In this document: positions 15,686 through 23,803 of the stretch, one piece after another
Layout: each line of letters starts with the position of its first letter
Numbering within the stretch: the first letter of the stretch is position 1
Assembly: GCA_022827045.1 (NCBI GenBank)
Contig: JAJDTQ010000168.1
Location: 13,608-77,607, forward strand
Length of the DNA: 64,000 bases
Direction: 5' to 3'
Source: Candidatus Binatia bacterium
GTDB taxonomy: Bacteria > Desulfobacterota_B > Binatia > UBA9968 > JAJDTQ01
Notes under the pieces: generated by a model
Databases searched by the model: none
The model's input: only the letters and a program-made list of their open reading frames with translations
Told to the model about the DNA's origin: nothing
Program-made: the position numbers and the translations under genes

Positions 15686-16723
15686 ATGGAAGACAGGACC
15701 ATTTCGCCCACCGGCACCGAGGAGGACGTCCTCTACGACTCGAGCCTCCGGCCCCGGCGGTTCAGCGAGTACTTCGGACAGGAGAAGGTCAAGGCGAACC
15801 TAGCCGTGGCCATCACCGCCGCCAAGCGCCGCGGCGACGTCCTGGACCATCTCCTGTTCCACGGCCCTCCCGGTCTGGGCAAGACCTCGCTGGCGCATCT
15901 CATCTCCCGGGAGATGGAGGTGGACATCCGGCCCACTTCCGGTCCGGTGGTGGAGCGCCCCGGGGACCTCGCCGCCCTGCTCACCAATCTCGACGCCGGA
16001 GACATCCTGTTCATCGACGAGATCCATCGCCTCAACCACGTCGTGGAGGAGGTGCTGTACCCCGCCATGGAGGACTACCAGGTGGACGTGATGATCGGGC
16101 AGGGGCCCGGCGCCAAGTCCATCAAGCTGGACCTCAAGCGCTTTACGCTCATCGGCGCCACCACCCGTTCCGGCCTGCTGACCCCGGCCTTGCGCAACCG
16201 CTTCGGCGCCGTGTTCCGGCTGGACTTCTACGAGCCCGAGGTGCTGGCCAGGCTGCTCGCCCGCTCGGCATCGCTCCTGGGGGTGGGCGGCGACGAGGCG
16301 GGCTTCATGGAGATCGCCCGCCGCTCCCGCGGCACCCCGCGCATCGCCAACCGGCTGCTGCGCCGGGTCCGGGACTACGCGGAGGTCCACGGCGAGGGAC
16401 GGGTGACCCGGCCGGTGGCGTGCAGGGCGCTGGAGATGCTGGAGGTGGATGAGCAGGGGTGCGACAAGATGGACACGCTGATTCTCGCCACCATCATCGA
16501 CAAGTTCGACGGCGGCCCGGTAGGGTTGGATACGCTTGCGGCCGCCATCGGCGAGGAGAGAGGCACCATCGAGGACGCCTACGAGCCGTATCTCATCCAG
16601 GCGGGCTTTCTGGAGCGTCGGCCCCAGGGCCGCGTGGCCACGCCGGTGGCCTACCGGCACCTCGGGCGGTCCCAGTCCGCGTCGCGGGTGGACCGGGAGA
16701 AGCGGCAGAAACGGCTCCTCTAG
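15686..16723 (+). CDS. ruvB: Holliday junction branch-migration ATPase RuvB
   Basis: From the ATG at 15686 the protein has 345 residues. AAA+ motifs are clear: Walker [16 protein letters not shown], Walker [10 protein letters not shown], sensor [12 protein letters not shown], arginine finger [14 protein letters not shown], and sensor [20 protein letters not shown], followed by the winged-helix DNA-binding domain ending in YRHLG. It is the motor of the RuvAB branch-migration complex. A full palindromic repeat follows immediately and probably terminates the ruv transcript. Confidence 0.95.
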   Translation: MEDRTISPTGTEEDVLYDSSLRPRRFSEYFGQEKVKANLAVAITAAKRRGDVLDHLLFHGPPGLGKTSLAHLISREMEVDIRPTSGPVVERPGDLAALLTNLDAGDILFIDEIHRLNHVVEEVLYPAMEDYQVDVMIGQGPGAKSIKLDLKRFTLIGATTRSGLLTPALRNRFGAVFRLDFYEPEVLARLLARSASLLGVGGDEAGFMEIARRSRGTPRIANRLLRRVRDYAEVHGEGRVTRPVACRALEMLEVDEQGCDKMDTLILATIIDKFDGGPVGLDTLAAAIGEERGTIEDAYEPYLIQAGFLERRPQGRVATPVAYRHLGRSQSASRVDREKRQKRLL

Positions 16724-16779
16724 GCCCTCACCCGGCCTTCGGCCACCCTCTCCCTCTGGGAGAGGGTTGGGGTGAGGGT
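16724..16779. repeat. Palindromic intergenic repeat, copy 3 (complete unit)
   Basis: CCCTCACC pairs with GGTGAGGG, and ACCCTCTCCC pairs with GGGAGAGGGT, with a GGCCTTCGGCC hairpin in the left arm. This long palindrome between ruvB and the kinase gene is the complete form of the repeats between ruvC and ruvA and may act as a transcription terminator. Confidence 0.7.
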
Positions 16780-16858
16780 CCTGGGCGGAGCGGCAGCGTG
16801 CCATTTCCTTTGTGCTTTACTTCCGGAAGCGATAGAACGATTGTGGAGGGACGCCGCT

Positions 16859-19102
16859 TTGGCCACTCCAGCCGACACAGTCAAGACCAACGAAGAACCG
16901 TCGGATTCGCTTCGGTCCGCGGAACGGAAGCGGCGCAGGCGCGAAGGGTGGGTGATCCTCATCGCCGCCCTGATGATCCTGCTGTTCGCGTTCTTCGAGG
17001 AGATACTGCCGGACGTCTCGGCGGACTACGCCTTCACCGGCAACATCGCGTTCTTCCTGCTGGTCAACATCAACATCATCCTGTTGGTGCTGCTGGTCTT
17101 CCTGGTGTCGAGGAACCTCCTCAAGCTCGTGCTGGACCGGCGCCGGCGGATCCTTGGCTCCCGTCTCCAGGGCCGGCTCGTGGTGGCCTTCGTCGGCATC
17201 TCGCTGGTGCCCACCTTGATGCTGTTCTTCATCGCCGAGAGCCTGGTCACGCGCTCCGTCGACAAGTGGTTCGACTCGCAGATCGTGAACGCGCTCAGGG
17301 GCTCGCTGGACATAAGCCAGACCTACTACCAGAACTCCGCCAACAACGCGCTCTTCTTCGCCCGGCAGCTGAGCCAGCGCATCGGCGACCAGGACCTCCT
17401 CGAGGCGAAGAAAGCCGAAGGACTCAAGCGTCTCGTCGAGGACAAGCAGCGGGAGTACAATCTCGGCACGGTGGAGATATACAAGCCCGACCGCACCGCG
17501 CTGGTGAAGGCCTTCAATGACCAGGTGCCCACCGGGGTCACGGTCAGCCCGCGGGAGGATTTCCTGAACAGCGCCCTGCGGGGCCTGGAGGTGACCCGCA
17601 CCCAACCGCTGGGCGAGGGGGACGTGCTGCGCGGAGCGGTGCCGGTGTACGGCGACGGCCGCAGGATCATCGGCGTCGTGGTGGTGGACTATTTCGTGCC
17701 CAAGAGCATCAGCAAGAAGGCGCAGCAGATTTCCCGCTCGTACGAGGAGCACAAGCACCTGGCCATTCTCAAGGAGCCGGTGAAGACCACCTACATGCTG
17801 ACCCTGCTCCTCATCACCCTGGTCATGATCTTCGCGGCGACCTGGTTCGGCCTGGCCCTGGCCAAGGGCATCACCGTGCCCATCCAGCAACTGGCGGAAG
17901 GCACGCATGAGGTGGCGCACGGCAACCTCGACTACCGCATCGATGCCAGCGGCGACGACGAGATCGGCACGCTGGTGGCGTCCTTCAACCAGATGACCGC
18001 CGATCTCAAGCACACCAACTCGGAGCTGGAGCAGCGGCGCCAGTACATGGAGACCCTGCTGGCCAACATCACCGCGGGGGTGATCTCGGTAGACCCGTCC
18101 GGCACGGTGACCATCGTCAACAAGGCGGCCGAGCATACCCTCGGCATACAGGCGTCGGACGTGATTCGCCGGCACTACGAGGAGGCTTTGGAGACTCCGC
18201 GGCTGCAGCCGCTGCTGGAGGTGATCGAGCAGGTGAAAAGCGGCGTGGAGGTGGAGCGCGGCGTCCGCCTCGGAGGTCCGGACGGCGACCTCACTCTCAT
18301 GACCGTGGCCGCCAGCCTCCGGGACGACGACGGCAGGACGCTCGGCATCATGGTGTTCATGGAGGACATCACCGAGATTCAGAAGGTCCAGCGCGTGGAG
18401 GCGTGGCGCGAGGTGGCGCGCCGCATCGCGCACGAGATCAAGAATCCGCTGACGCCGATCCAGCTCTCGGCGCAGCGCCTGCGCAAGCGCTACGAGAACG
18501 TCCTGGACGGCGACGGAGCGGTTCTCGACAAGTGCACCTCCACCATCATCCGGCAGGTGGACGAGCTCAAGACCCTGGTGAACGAGTTTCAGAACTTCGC
18601 GCGGCTGCCCACCGCGCAGCTCTTGCCGGACGATCTCAACGACGTGGTGCGCGAGGCGCTGTTCCTGTTCAAGGAAGGGCATCGCGACGTCGAGTTCGAC
18701 TTCTCGGAACAGCCGTCGATTCCGCCCGTGGAGCTGGATCGAGAGCAGATCAAGCGCGCCCTGTTCAACCTGCTGGACAACGCCGTGGCGTCGCTGAACG
18801 GTAGGGGACGCATCGAGATCGCCACCCGGTTCGACGAGACCTTCGGCATGGTGCGGCTGGAGGTGGCGGACGAGGGCGAGGGCATCGCGCGGGAGGACCG
18901 GGGCCGCGTCTTCGAACCCTACTACTCCACCAAGAAGGACGGCACCGGACTCGGCCTGTCCATCGTCGGGACCATCGTGGCCGATCACCGGGGATACGTT
19001 CGCGTCCGTCCGAACCAGCCTCGCGGCACGCGTTTCATTATGGAGTTCCCGGTGATGGCGCAGGCGGAAATGCCCGACGTACGCACCAGCGAAGCGTCCT
19101 GA
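16859..19102 (+). CDS. NtrY-like membrane sensor histidine kinase
   Basis: A TTG at 16859 follows GGAGGG by eight bases and gives 747 residues. Membrane helices lie at about 31-48, 61-86, 107-127 and 311-332, enclosing a periplasmic region of about 180 residues. HAMP follows (about 333-385), then PAS (about 395-500), the HisKA motif AWREVARRIAHEIKNPLTPI with phospho-acceptor His 525, and an ATPase domain with LLDNAVASLNGRG, DEGEGI and GTGLGLSIV. This is the NtrY type. NtrY usually pairs with the sigma54 regulator NtrX, but the next gene, 45 bases on, is a receiver-LpxC fusion, so envelope signals may be sent to lipid A synthesis. Confidence 0.9.
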   Translation: MATPADTVKTNEEPSDSLRSAERKRRRREGWVILIAALMILLFAFFEEILPDVSADYAFTGNIAFFLLVNINIILLVLLVFLVSRNLLKLVLDRRRRILGSRLQGRLVVAFVGISLVPTLMLFFIAESLVTRSVDKWFDSQIVNALRGSLDISQTYYQNSANNALFFARQLSQRIGDQDLLEAKKAEGLKRLVEDKQREYNLGTVEIYKPDRTALVKAFNDQVPTGVTVSPREDFLNSALRGLEVTRTQPLGEGDVLRGAVPVYGDGRRIIGVVVVDYFVPKSISKKAQQISRSYEEHKHLAILKEPVKTTYMLTLLLITLVMIFAATWFGLALAKGITVPIQQLAEGTHEVAHGNLDYRIDASGDDEIGTLVASFNQMTADLKHTNSELEQRRQYMETLLANITAGVISVDPSGTVTIVNKAAEHTLGIQASDVIRRHYEEALETPRLQPLLEVIEQVKSGVEVERGVRLGGPDGDLTLMTVAASLRDDDGRTLGIMVFMEDITEIQKVQRVEAWREVARRIAHEIKNPLTPIQLSAQRLRKRYENVLDGDGAVLDKCTSTIIRQVDELKTLVNEFQNFARLPTAQLLPDDLNDVVREALFLFKEGHRDVEFDFSEQPSIPPVELDREQIKRALFNLLDNAVASLNGRGRIEIATRFDETFGMVRLEVADEGEGIAREDRGRVFEPYYSTKKDGTGLGLSIVGTIVADHRGYVRVRPNQPRGTRFIMEFPVMAQAEMPDVRTSEAS

Positions 19103-19147
19103 CCCGGAAGCACTTTCAAGGCTCCGGTAATCCGGCACGGGCGGCAA

Positions 19148-20500
19148 ATGGAGGATTCAGACAGAATGAAATCGGCGCAAAGGACCGTTCTGGTCGTGGA
19201 CGACGAGGACGTCATCCGGGAAACCGTGCGGGAGATTCTCACCGACGAAGGCTACCGCGTCATCGCCGCCCTGGACGGGTCGGAGGTCATGAGCATGGTG
19301 GCCCGGGAAGACCCCGACGTGGTTCTGCTGGACGTTTGGATGCCCGAGAGAGACGGGATCGTGCTCCTCAAGGAGATTCGGCGGGAACGACCGGAGGCCC
19401 GTGTCATCATGATCTCCGGCCATGGCAGCATCCACACGGCGGTGACGGCGACCAAGCTCGGAGCTTTCGACTTCATCGAGAAGCCGCTTTCCCTGGACGG
19501 CCTGCTGGCCGCCATCAAGCGCGCCTGCGGCGACACGAGGCGCGAGGCGCCCGCGAGCGAAGAAGGTTTTCGGTTGGCGGAGAGCGGGGTCATGTCCTAC
19601 TCGATGGGGGCCGCCGCGAGCGGCGGGGGCATGCCGCAGAAGACCCTCAGGAAAAGCGTGGTGGCCTGCGGGCTGGGGCTTCATTCGGGCGTCAGCACGG
19701 GCGTCATCCTGCACCCGCTGCCGCAGAACAGCGGCATCCATTTCGGCGGAATCTCCAGCGACGCCACGGTTCCCGCCCACCTGGACTACGTACGTTCCAC
19801 GGACTTCGCCACCTCGTTGCAGCGCGAAGGCGTGGTGGTCGGAACGGTGGAGCACCTGCTGGCGACGCTGCACTCGTACGGCATCACGAACCTCTTGATC
19901 AAGATGTATGGCGAGATCCCCATCATGGACGGATCCGCCATCGAGTTCTGCCGGTTGATCGAGGAGGCGGGCGTGGCGGAACAGCAGGGCGAAAACGCGG
20001 AGATCGTCATCGACCGGACCCTTCGGGTCGCCGGAGAGGGAGAGGAGGAGATCGTCATCGAGCCCGCGGACGACTTCACCGTCCACTACCGGCTGCAGTA
20101 CCCGAGCCCCGTCGGAGCCCAGGAATACACGTACGTCTACAAGGGAGCGGATTCATTCCGTGACGAGATCGCCCCGGCGCGGACTTTCGGCTTCCTGCGC
20201 GATTTCGAGAAGCTCGAGCGCATGGGCCTGATCAAGGGCGGCCGCCTCGGCAACTGCATCCTGGTGGACGACGAAAGGGTCATCAACACCGAGTTGCGAT
20301 TCGATGACGAGTTCGCGCGACACAAGATCCTCGATATCGTCGGGGACTTTTCACTCATCGGCCGCCCCGTGCGCGGCCGCGTAACCGCGAAGATGACCGG
20401 TCACGCCGACAACATCGCGCTGTTGCGGCAGGTGGCGGAGATCTACTGTCCTTCGGAGCTACCCGCCGCCGAGGACGACCCTCCGACCGTGTCTCCCTGA
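19148..20500 (+). CDS. lpxC: Response-regulator receiver domain fused to LpxC deacetylase
   Basis: Residues 12-128 (numbered from the ATG at 19148) form a CheY-like receiver with VLVVDDED, phospho-acceptor Asp62 in LLDVWMPERDG, SGHGSIHTAVTATKLGA and Lys112 in FIEKPLS. A polar linker (about 129-162) leads to a complete LpxC, from QKTLRKSVVACGLGLHSG to the end. LpxC removes acetate from UDP-3-O-acyl-GlcNAc, the committed lipid A step. Zinc ligands His236 (TVEHLL), His392 and Asp396 (RHKILDIVGD) and catalytic Glu235, Asp400 and His419 (TGHADN) are all present. Normal LpxC is about 300 residues with no receiver. The ATG at 19166 is an alternative start. Both halves look functional. Confidence 0.95.
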   Translation: MEDSDRMKSAQRTVLVVDDEDVIRETVREILTDEGYRVIAALDGSEVMSMVAREDPDVVLLDVWMPERDGIVLLKEIRRERPEARVIMISGHGSIHTAVTATKLGAFDFIEKPLSLDGLLAAIKRACGDTRREAPASEEGFRLAESGVMSYSMGAAASGGGMPQKTLRKSVVACGLGLHSGVSTGVILHPLPQNSGIHFGGISSDATVPAHLDYVRSTDFATSLQREGVVVGTVEHLLATLHSYGITNLLIKMYGEIPIMDGSAIEFCRLIEEAGVAEQQGENAEIVIDRTLRVAGEGEEEIVIEPADDFTVHYRLQYPSPVGAQEYTYVYKGADSFRDEIAPARTFGFLRDFEKLERMGLIKGGRLGNCILVDDERVINTELRFDDEFARHKILDIVGDFSLIGRPVRGRVTAKMTGHADNIALLRQVAEIYCPSELPAAEDDPPTVSP

Positions 20501-20511
20501 CCCGTCCCGCG

Positions 20512-20916
20512 CTACCCCGCGTCGAGCGCCAGCCCTCGGGCGTATGAGGCCGGCAGCCGCGTCACCTTGCGGTCGCGGTTGAGGCAGGCGTGCTTGGTCC
20601 ACCCTGACGCGAGGGTGACGCGGTCCGTTTCCAGGCCGATCCAGTAGTTGAACCGAAGCGCGACGCGGCTGAGGGATTCCACGGTGGTCTCGATCCGCAG
20701 CAGGTTGTCGTAGAGCGCCGGCCTGCGATAGCGGCACTGCACTTCGGTGACCGGGAAAAAGATTCCGTCTCGTTCCGCGCGCTCGTAGGGAACTCCTGCC
20801 TGACGCATGAACTCGGTCCGACCGATCTCGAACCAGCGCAGGTAGTTGGCGTAGTAGGCCACCCCCATCTGGTCCGTGTCGCCGTAGATGACACGATAGG
20901 TGGTTACGTTCCTCAC
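20512..20916 (-). CDS. YbgC/4-hydroxybenzoyl-CoA-type thioesterase
   Basis: This 134-residue hotdog-fold protein begins NVTTYRVIYGDTDQMGVAYY ANYLRWFEIGR, the YbgC/FadM signature with the catalytic aspartate in DTDQMG, then FFPVTEVQCRYRRPALYDNL. These enzymes hydrolyse short or hydroxylated acyl-CoAs, and YbgC is often linked with envelope genes. It starts at a GTG 10 bases after the HtrA-like gene on the same strand, so the two form an operon. No strong ribosome binding site is visible. Confidence 0.85.
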   Translation of the reverse strand: MRNVTTYRVIYGDTDQMGVAYYANYLRWFEIGRTEFMRQAGVPYERAERDGIFFPVTEVQCRYRRPALYDNLLRIETTVESLSRVALRFNYWIGLETDRVTLASGWTKHACLNRDRKVTRLPASYARGLALDAG

Positions 20917-20926
20917 GGGCTGCCGT

Positions 20927-21850
20927 TCAGTCGTCGGCTTTCCCGCCCAGCGGGTTGGTCTGATTGAAGTCCCAGCGGTCGCGGCTGGCCACCTGGACGT
21001 CCAGGGACCCGTCGCCCCGGATGATGTGGAAGGTGATGAGGTCCCCGGCGCGCTTCTTCCACAGCTCGCGGTAGAGTTGGGGCCGCGTCTGCACCTCCTG
21101 GCCTTCCACCCTAAGGATGATGTCGCCCTGCTTCAGGCCGGACTTTTCCGCCGGTCCCGACGGCGTCACCCCGGTGACCAGCACGTGGCCGCCAAGGGCC
21201 TGGGGATAAAAACCGAGCCAGGGGCGGGGCGGCCGGCTGCGCACCCGTCCGAACTGCTTCAACTCGTCCGCGTCCCGAAGGTAGTACTCCACCGGGATGG
21301 CCATCGTGAACTTGCCGATGTCGTTGAGGTTGAGGGAAACCACTCCCATGAGGCGCCCACGGGAGTCCGCCAGCGTGCCGCCCCCGAAGCCCGGATTGAA
21401 GGCGCTCACGCGAATGGACCGTTCAAGCAGGTATTCCCACTGTCCGTCGTAACCCTCGAGGGAGGTGACCATGCCGTCGCTGACCCGCCGGGATTGCTGT
21501 CCGCTGCTGGCGACCATGAACGCGGGCTGGCCGATGGTGATGGATTCCGCCGGCCGCAGGAAGGGCAGGTCGGCGGCGTCGATGTTGACCAGGGCAAGAC
21601 CGCTGTCGAAGTCCTGCGCGGTGAGCCGGCCCGGGTACTGCTTGCCGTCGGACAGCGTCACCGTGATGGCTTCGGCGCCGTTGACGACATAGTTGACGGT
21701 GAGGATGGTGCCGGTGGAATCGACGAGCGTGCCCGAGCCCATGCGCTCGGTCCCCAGGTTCCGGGCGGACGGATGATCCGACGGCACCCGGGTGCTGAGG
21801 TCTACGGTGGCCAACAGAACGGCGTGCAGCAACCCCAGCCGCGCGTTCAC
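20927..21850 (-). CDS. HtrA/DegP-like protein with PDZ domain, catalytic triad lost
   Basis: A GTG at 21850 with GGAGG six bases upstream gives 307 residues: a short hydrophobic leader, a trypsin-like domain (about 38-195) and a PDZ domain (about 212-290, GGHVLVTGVTPSGPAEKSGL). All three catalytic positions are changed. The LTNxHVV histidine is Tyr54 (TVNYVVNG), the TDxAL aspartate is Gly84 (DFDSGLALVNI), and the NPGNSGGPL serine is Gly156 (NPGFGGGTL). The fold-shaping glycines remain. It should therefore be a non-cleaving, peptide-binding relative of HtrA in the periplasm. A TTG at 21865 is an alternative start. Confidence 0.85.
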   Translation of the reverse strand: MNARLGLLHAVLLATVDLSTRVPSDHPSARNLGTERMGSGTLVDSTGTILTVNYVVNGAEAITVTLSDGKQYPGRLTAQDFDSGLALVNIDAADLPFLRPAESITIGQPAFMVASSGQQSRRVSDGMVTSLEGYDGQWEYLLERSIRVSAFNPGFGGGTLADSRGRLMGVVSLNLNDIGKFTMAIPVEYYLRDADELKQFGRVRSRPPRPWLGFYPQALGGHVLVTGVTPSGPAEKSGLKQGDIILRVEGQEVQTRPQLYRELWKKRAGDLITFHIIRGDGSLDVQVASRDRWDFNQTNPLGGKADD

Positions 21851-21872
21851 GCCCCGCCTCCACAACCACGAT

Positions 21873-21926
21873 GATCAATTAAACCCACGTGATCCATTAA
21901 ACCCACGTGATCCATTAAACTCACGG
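21873..21926 (+). repeat. Three tandem 18-bp repeats
   Basis: Three head-to-tail copies of GATCCATTAAACCCACGT occur at 21873-21890, 21891-21908 and 21909-21926, with one or two changes per copy. Two CACGTG palindromes lie at the junctions. They sit between the divergent HtrA-like and yceD genes, where they could be a protein-binding array. Confidence 0.8.
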
Positions 21927-22039
21927 CCTCATGCGTTAACAGAAACGGTCCGGGTTCACAAGGTACGGACCGCCTGGCCGGGGATCCCGCATTGACAAGG
22001 GCGGCGTTTGCCCGCTATGAAAACGTGACTGGAGCCGTC

Positions 22040-22555
22040 GTGCGAATTCCCCTCAACCGGATTGACGCCGTACCCCGGGAAAGCCGGTTCTCCGAGACAC
22101 CCGAGATCGATGCGGCGGCTGTCTCGTCGGTACGCTTTCCGTCACCGGTCCACGTCAACGTGACCTACTACCGGTCGGGCCGGGAGGTTTTCTTCCACGG
22201 CGGCCTGAAGGGGGAGGTGGAAGGCGACTGCAGCCGTTGCCTGGAGAGCTTCCCGTTCGTCATCGAAAAATCCTTCGACTTCGTGTTGACCCCGGACCCC
22301 CTTCCGACTAATAAAAACATGGAACTCACGGCGGACGAAATGGGTTTGAGTTTCTACTCCGGGGAGGATATAGACCTTTCGCCCTACGTCCGCGAACAGA
22401 CCCTGCTCGCCCTGCCCCTCCGGCCGCTGTGCAGCGAGAGCTGCCGTGGCCTGTGCCCCGGTTGCGGTGCCGAGTTGAACCGGATTTCCTGCGGGTGCAC
22501 GTCGCCGGGGGACCCCCGCATGGCCATATTCCGTAACCTCCGACTGGACCGGTAG
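22040..22555 (+). CDS. yceD: YceD/DUF177 family protein
   Basis: From the GTG at 22040 (GGAG five bases upstream) the protein has 171 residues. It contains the DUF177 core GDCSRCLESFPFVIEKSFDF, DLSPYVREQTLLALPLRPLC, and the C-terminal cysteine-rich CRGLCPGCGAELN with later CGC, likely a metal site. YceD is linked genetically to 23S rRNA accumulation and almost always precedes rpmF, as it does here. A longer TTG start at 21992 is less likely. Confidence 0.9.
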   Translation: MRIPLNRIDAVPRESRFSETPEIDAAAVSSVRFPSPVHVNVTYYRSGREVFFHGGLKGEVEGDCSRCLESFPFVIEKSFDFVLTPDPLPTNKNMELTADEMGLSFYSGEDIDLSPYVREQTLLALPLRPLCSESCRGLCPGCGAELNRISCGCTSPGDPRMAIFRNLRLDR

Positions 22556-22604
22556 AGCCGGCGAGTCGGCAGCGACCAACACACAGTCAGGACGGAACCA
22601 AGAG

Positions 22605-22787
22605 ATGCCCGTACCCAAGAGAAGAACCTCCAACAGCAAGAGAAACAAGCGCCGAGCCCACGACGCCATCATCGCACCTCAATGGATCACGTGCCCGCGC
22701 TGCGGTGAAGCGACCTTGAGGCACAGAGTCTGTGCCAGTTGCGGCTACTACAGGGCCCGGTCCGTGACACCCGGCGAGGAAACCTAG
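22605..22787 (+). CDS. rpmF: 50S ribosomal protein L32
   Basis: This 60-residue protein begins MPVPKRRTSNSKRNKRRAHD and has the zinc-type CPRC...CASCGYY knuckle followed by R. It sits in the conserved yceD-rpmF-plsX order. The four cysteines mark it as the zinc-binding (C+) form of L32. Confidence 0.97.
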   Translation: MPVPKRRTSNSKRNKRRAHDAIIAPQWITCPRCGEATLRHRVCASCGYYRARSVTPGEET

Positions 22788-22807
22788 CGGCCTTCCCCTG
22801 GTCCGTG

Positions 22808-23803
22808 ATGCGGCGGATTATCGTTGACGCGATGGGCGGTGACCACGGCCCGGGCGTTGTCGTAACGGGTGCCCTGCAAGCCGCCAAGGAATACGGGGTG
22901 GCCATCACCCTGGTGAGCGAGTCGGACGCGGTCGACTCCGAGTTGTCCCGTCACTCGTACGATTCGGCGACCGTAAGCGTCGTCACCGCCGCCTCTTCCA
23001 TCGACATGCACGACTCGCCCAGCCGTGCCCTGAAGCAGAAGGACTCGTCCATGAGGGTCGCCTTCGACCGGCTCAAGGCCGGCGAGGGGGACGCGCTGGT
23101 GAGCGCCGGGAACTCCGGCGCCATGATGGCCATCGGCATGTTCGTGCTCGGGCGCCTGCCCGGGGTGGACCGGCCGGCGATCCTCACGGTGACCCCCTCG
23201 GTGTCCGGGGGGACGGTCCTTCTGGACGGCGGCGCCAACACGGAATGCAAGGCCCGCCAACTCGTCCAGTTCGCTCACATGGGCGCCATCTACGCGGACA
23301 AGATCCTGGGCATTGCGAACCCCCGCGTGGGCGTCCTGAGCAACGGGGAGGAAGACGGCAAGGGCAACGAGCTCACGCGCGAGGCGATCCATGAGCTGCG
23401 CTCCACGGACTTGAACTTCATGGGTCACGTGGAAGGGCGCGACATCACCAACGGACGGGTGAACGTGGTGGTGTGTGACGGTTTCACCGGCAACGTGGCG
23501 CTGAAGACCATGGAAGGACTCGGGCAGTTCGTTTCCTCGGTGCTGAAGGGCGCCTTCCGGAACAGCCTCCTCAGCCGCCTGGGCTACCTGTTGTGTCGGG
23601 GGGCCATCGGACGCGCCTACGACCGTCTGGACTATGCACACTACGGCGGAGCGCCCTTGATCGGCTTGAACGGAGTCGCCATCGTCGCCCACGGAGGCTC
23701 CTCGGCGAAGGCCATCAAGAACGCCGTCCGGGTCGCGGCCGAAGCCGTCTCGCAGGACATCAACGGATACATCGTGAACGCGTTGGGAATCAGCGACGAA
23801 TGA
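22808..23803 (+). CDS. plsX: Phosphate acyltransferase PlsX
   Basis: This 331-residue protein opens MRRIIVDAMGGDHGPGVVVT, the PlsX signature, and shows DALVSAGNSGAMMA, ANTECKARQLVQFA and CDGFTGNVALKTMEG. PlsX makes acyl-phosphate from acyl-ACP for PlsY in phospholipid synthesis. It overlaps fabD by four bases (ATGA). In many bacteria fabH lies between these two genes; it is absent here. Confidence 0.96.
   Translation: MRRIIVDAMGGDHGPGVVVTGALQAAKEYGVAITLVSESDAVDSELSRHSYDSATVSVVTAASSIDMHDSPSRALKQKDSSMRVAFDRLKAGEGDALVSAGNSGAMMAIGMFVLGRLPGVDRPAILTVTPSVSGGTVLLDGGANTECKARQLVQFAHMGAIYADKILGIANPRVGVLSNGEEDGKGNELTREAIHELRSTDLNFMGHVEGRDITNGRVNVVVCDGFTGNVALKTMEGLGQFVSSVLKGAFRNSLLSRLGYLLCRGAIGRAYDRLDYAHYGGAPLIGLNGVAIVAHGGSSAKAIKNAVRVAAEAVSQDINGYIVNALGISDE

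Noticed and set aside
16817..19147. A 776-codon open frame on the minus strand opposite the NtrY-like kinase
   Set aside because: It mirrors a clear kinase gene in GC-rich DNA; its translation is rich in H, L, V and Q with no motif, and it has no ribosome binding site.
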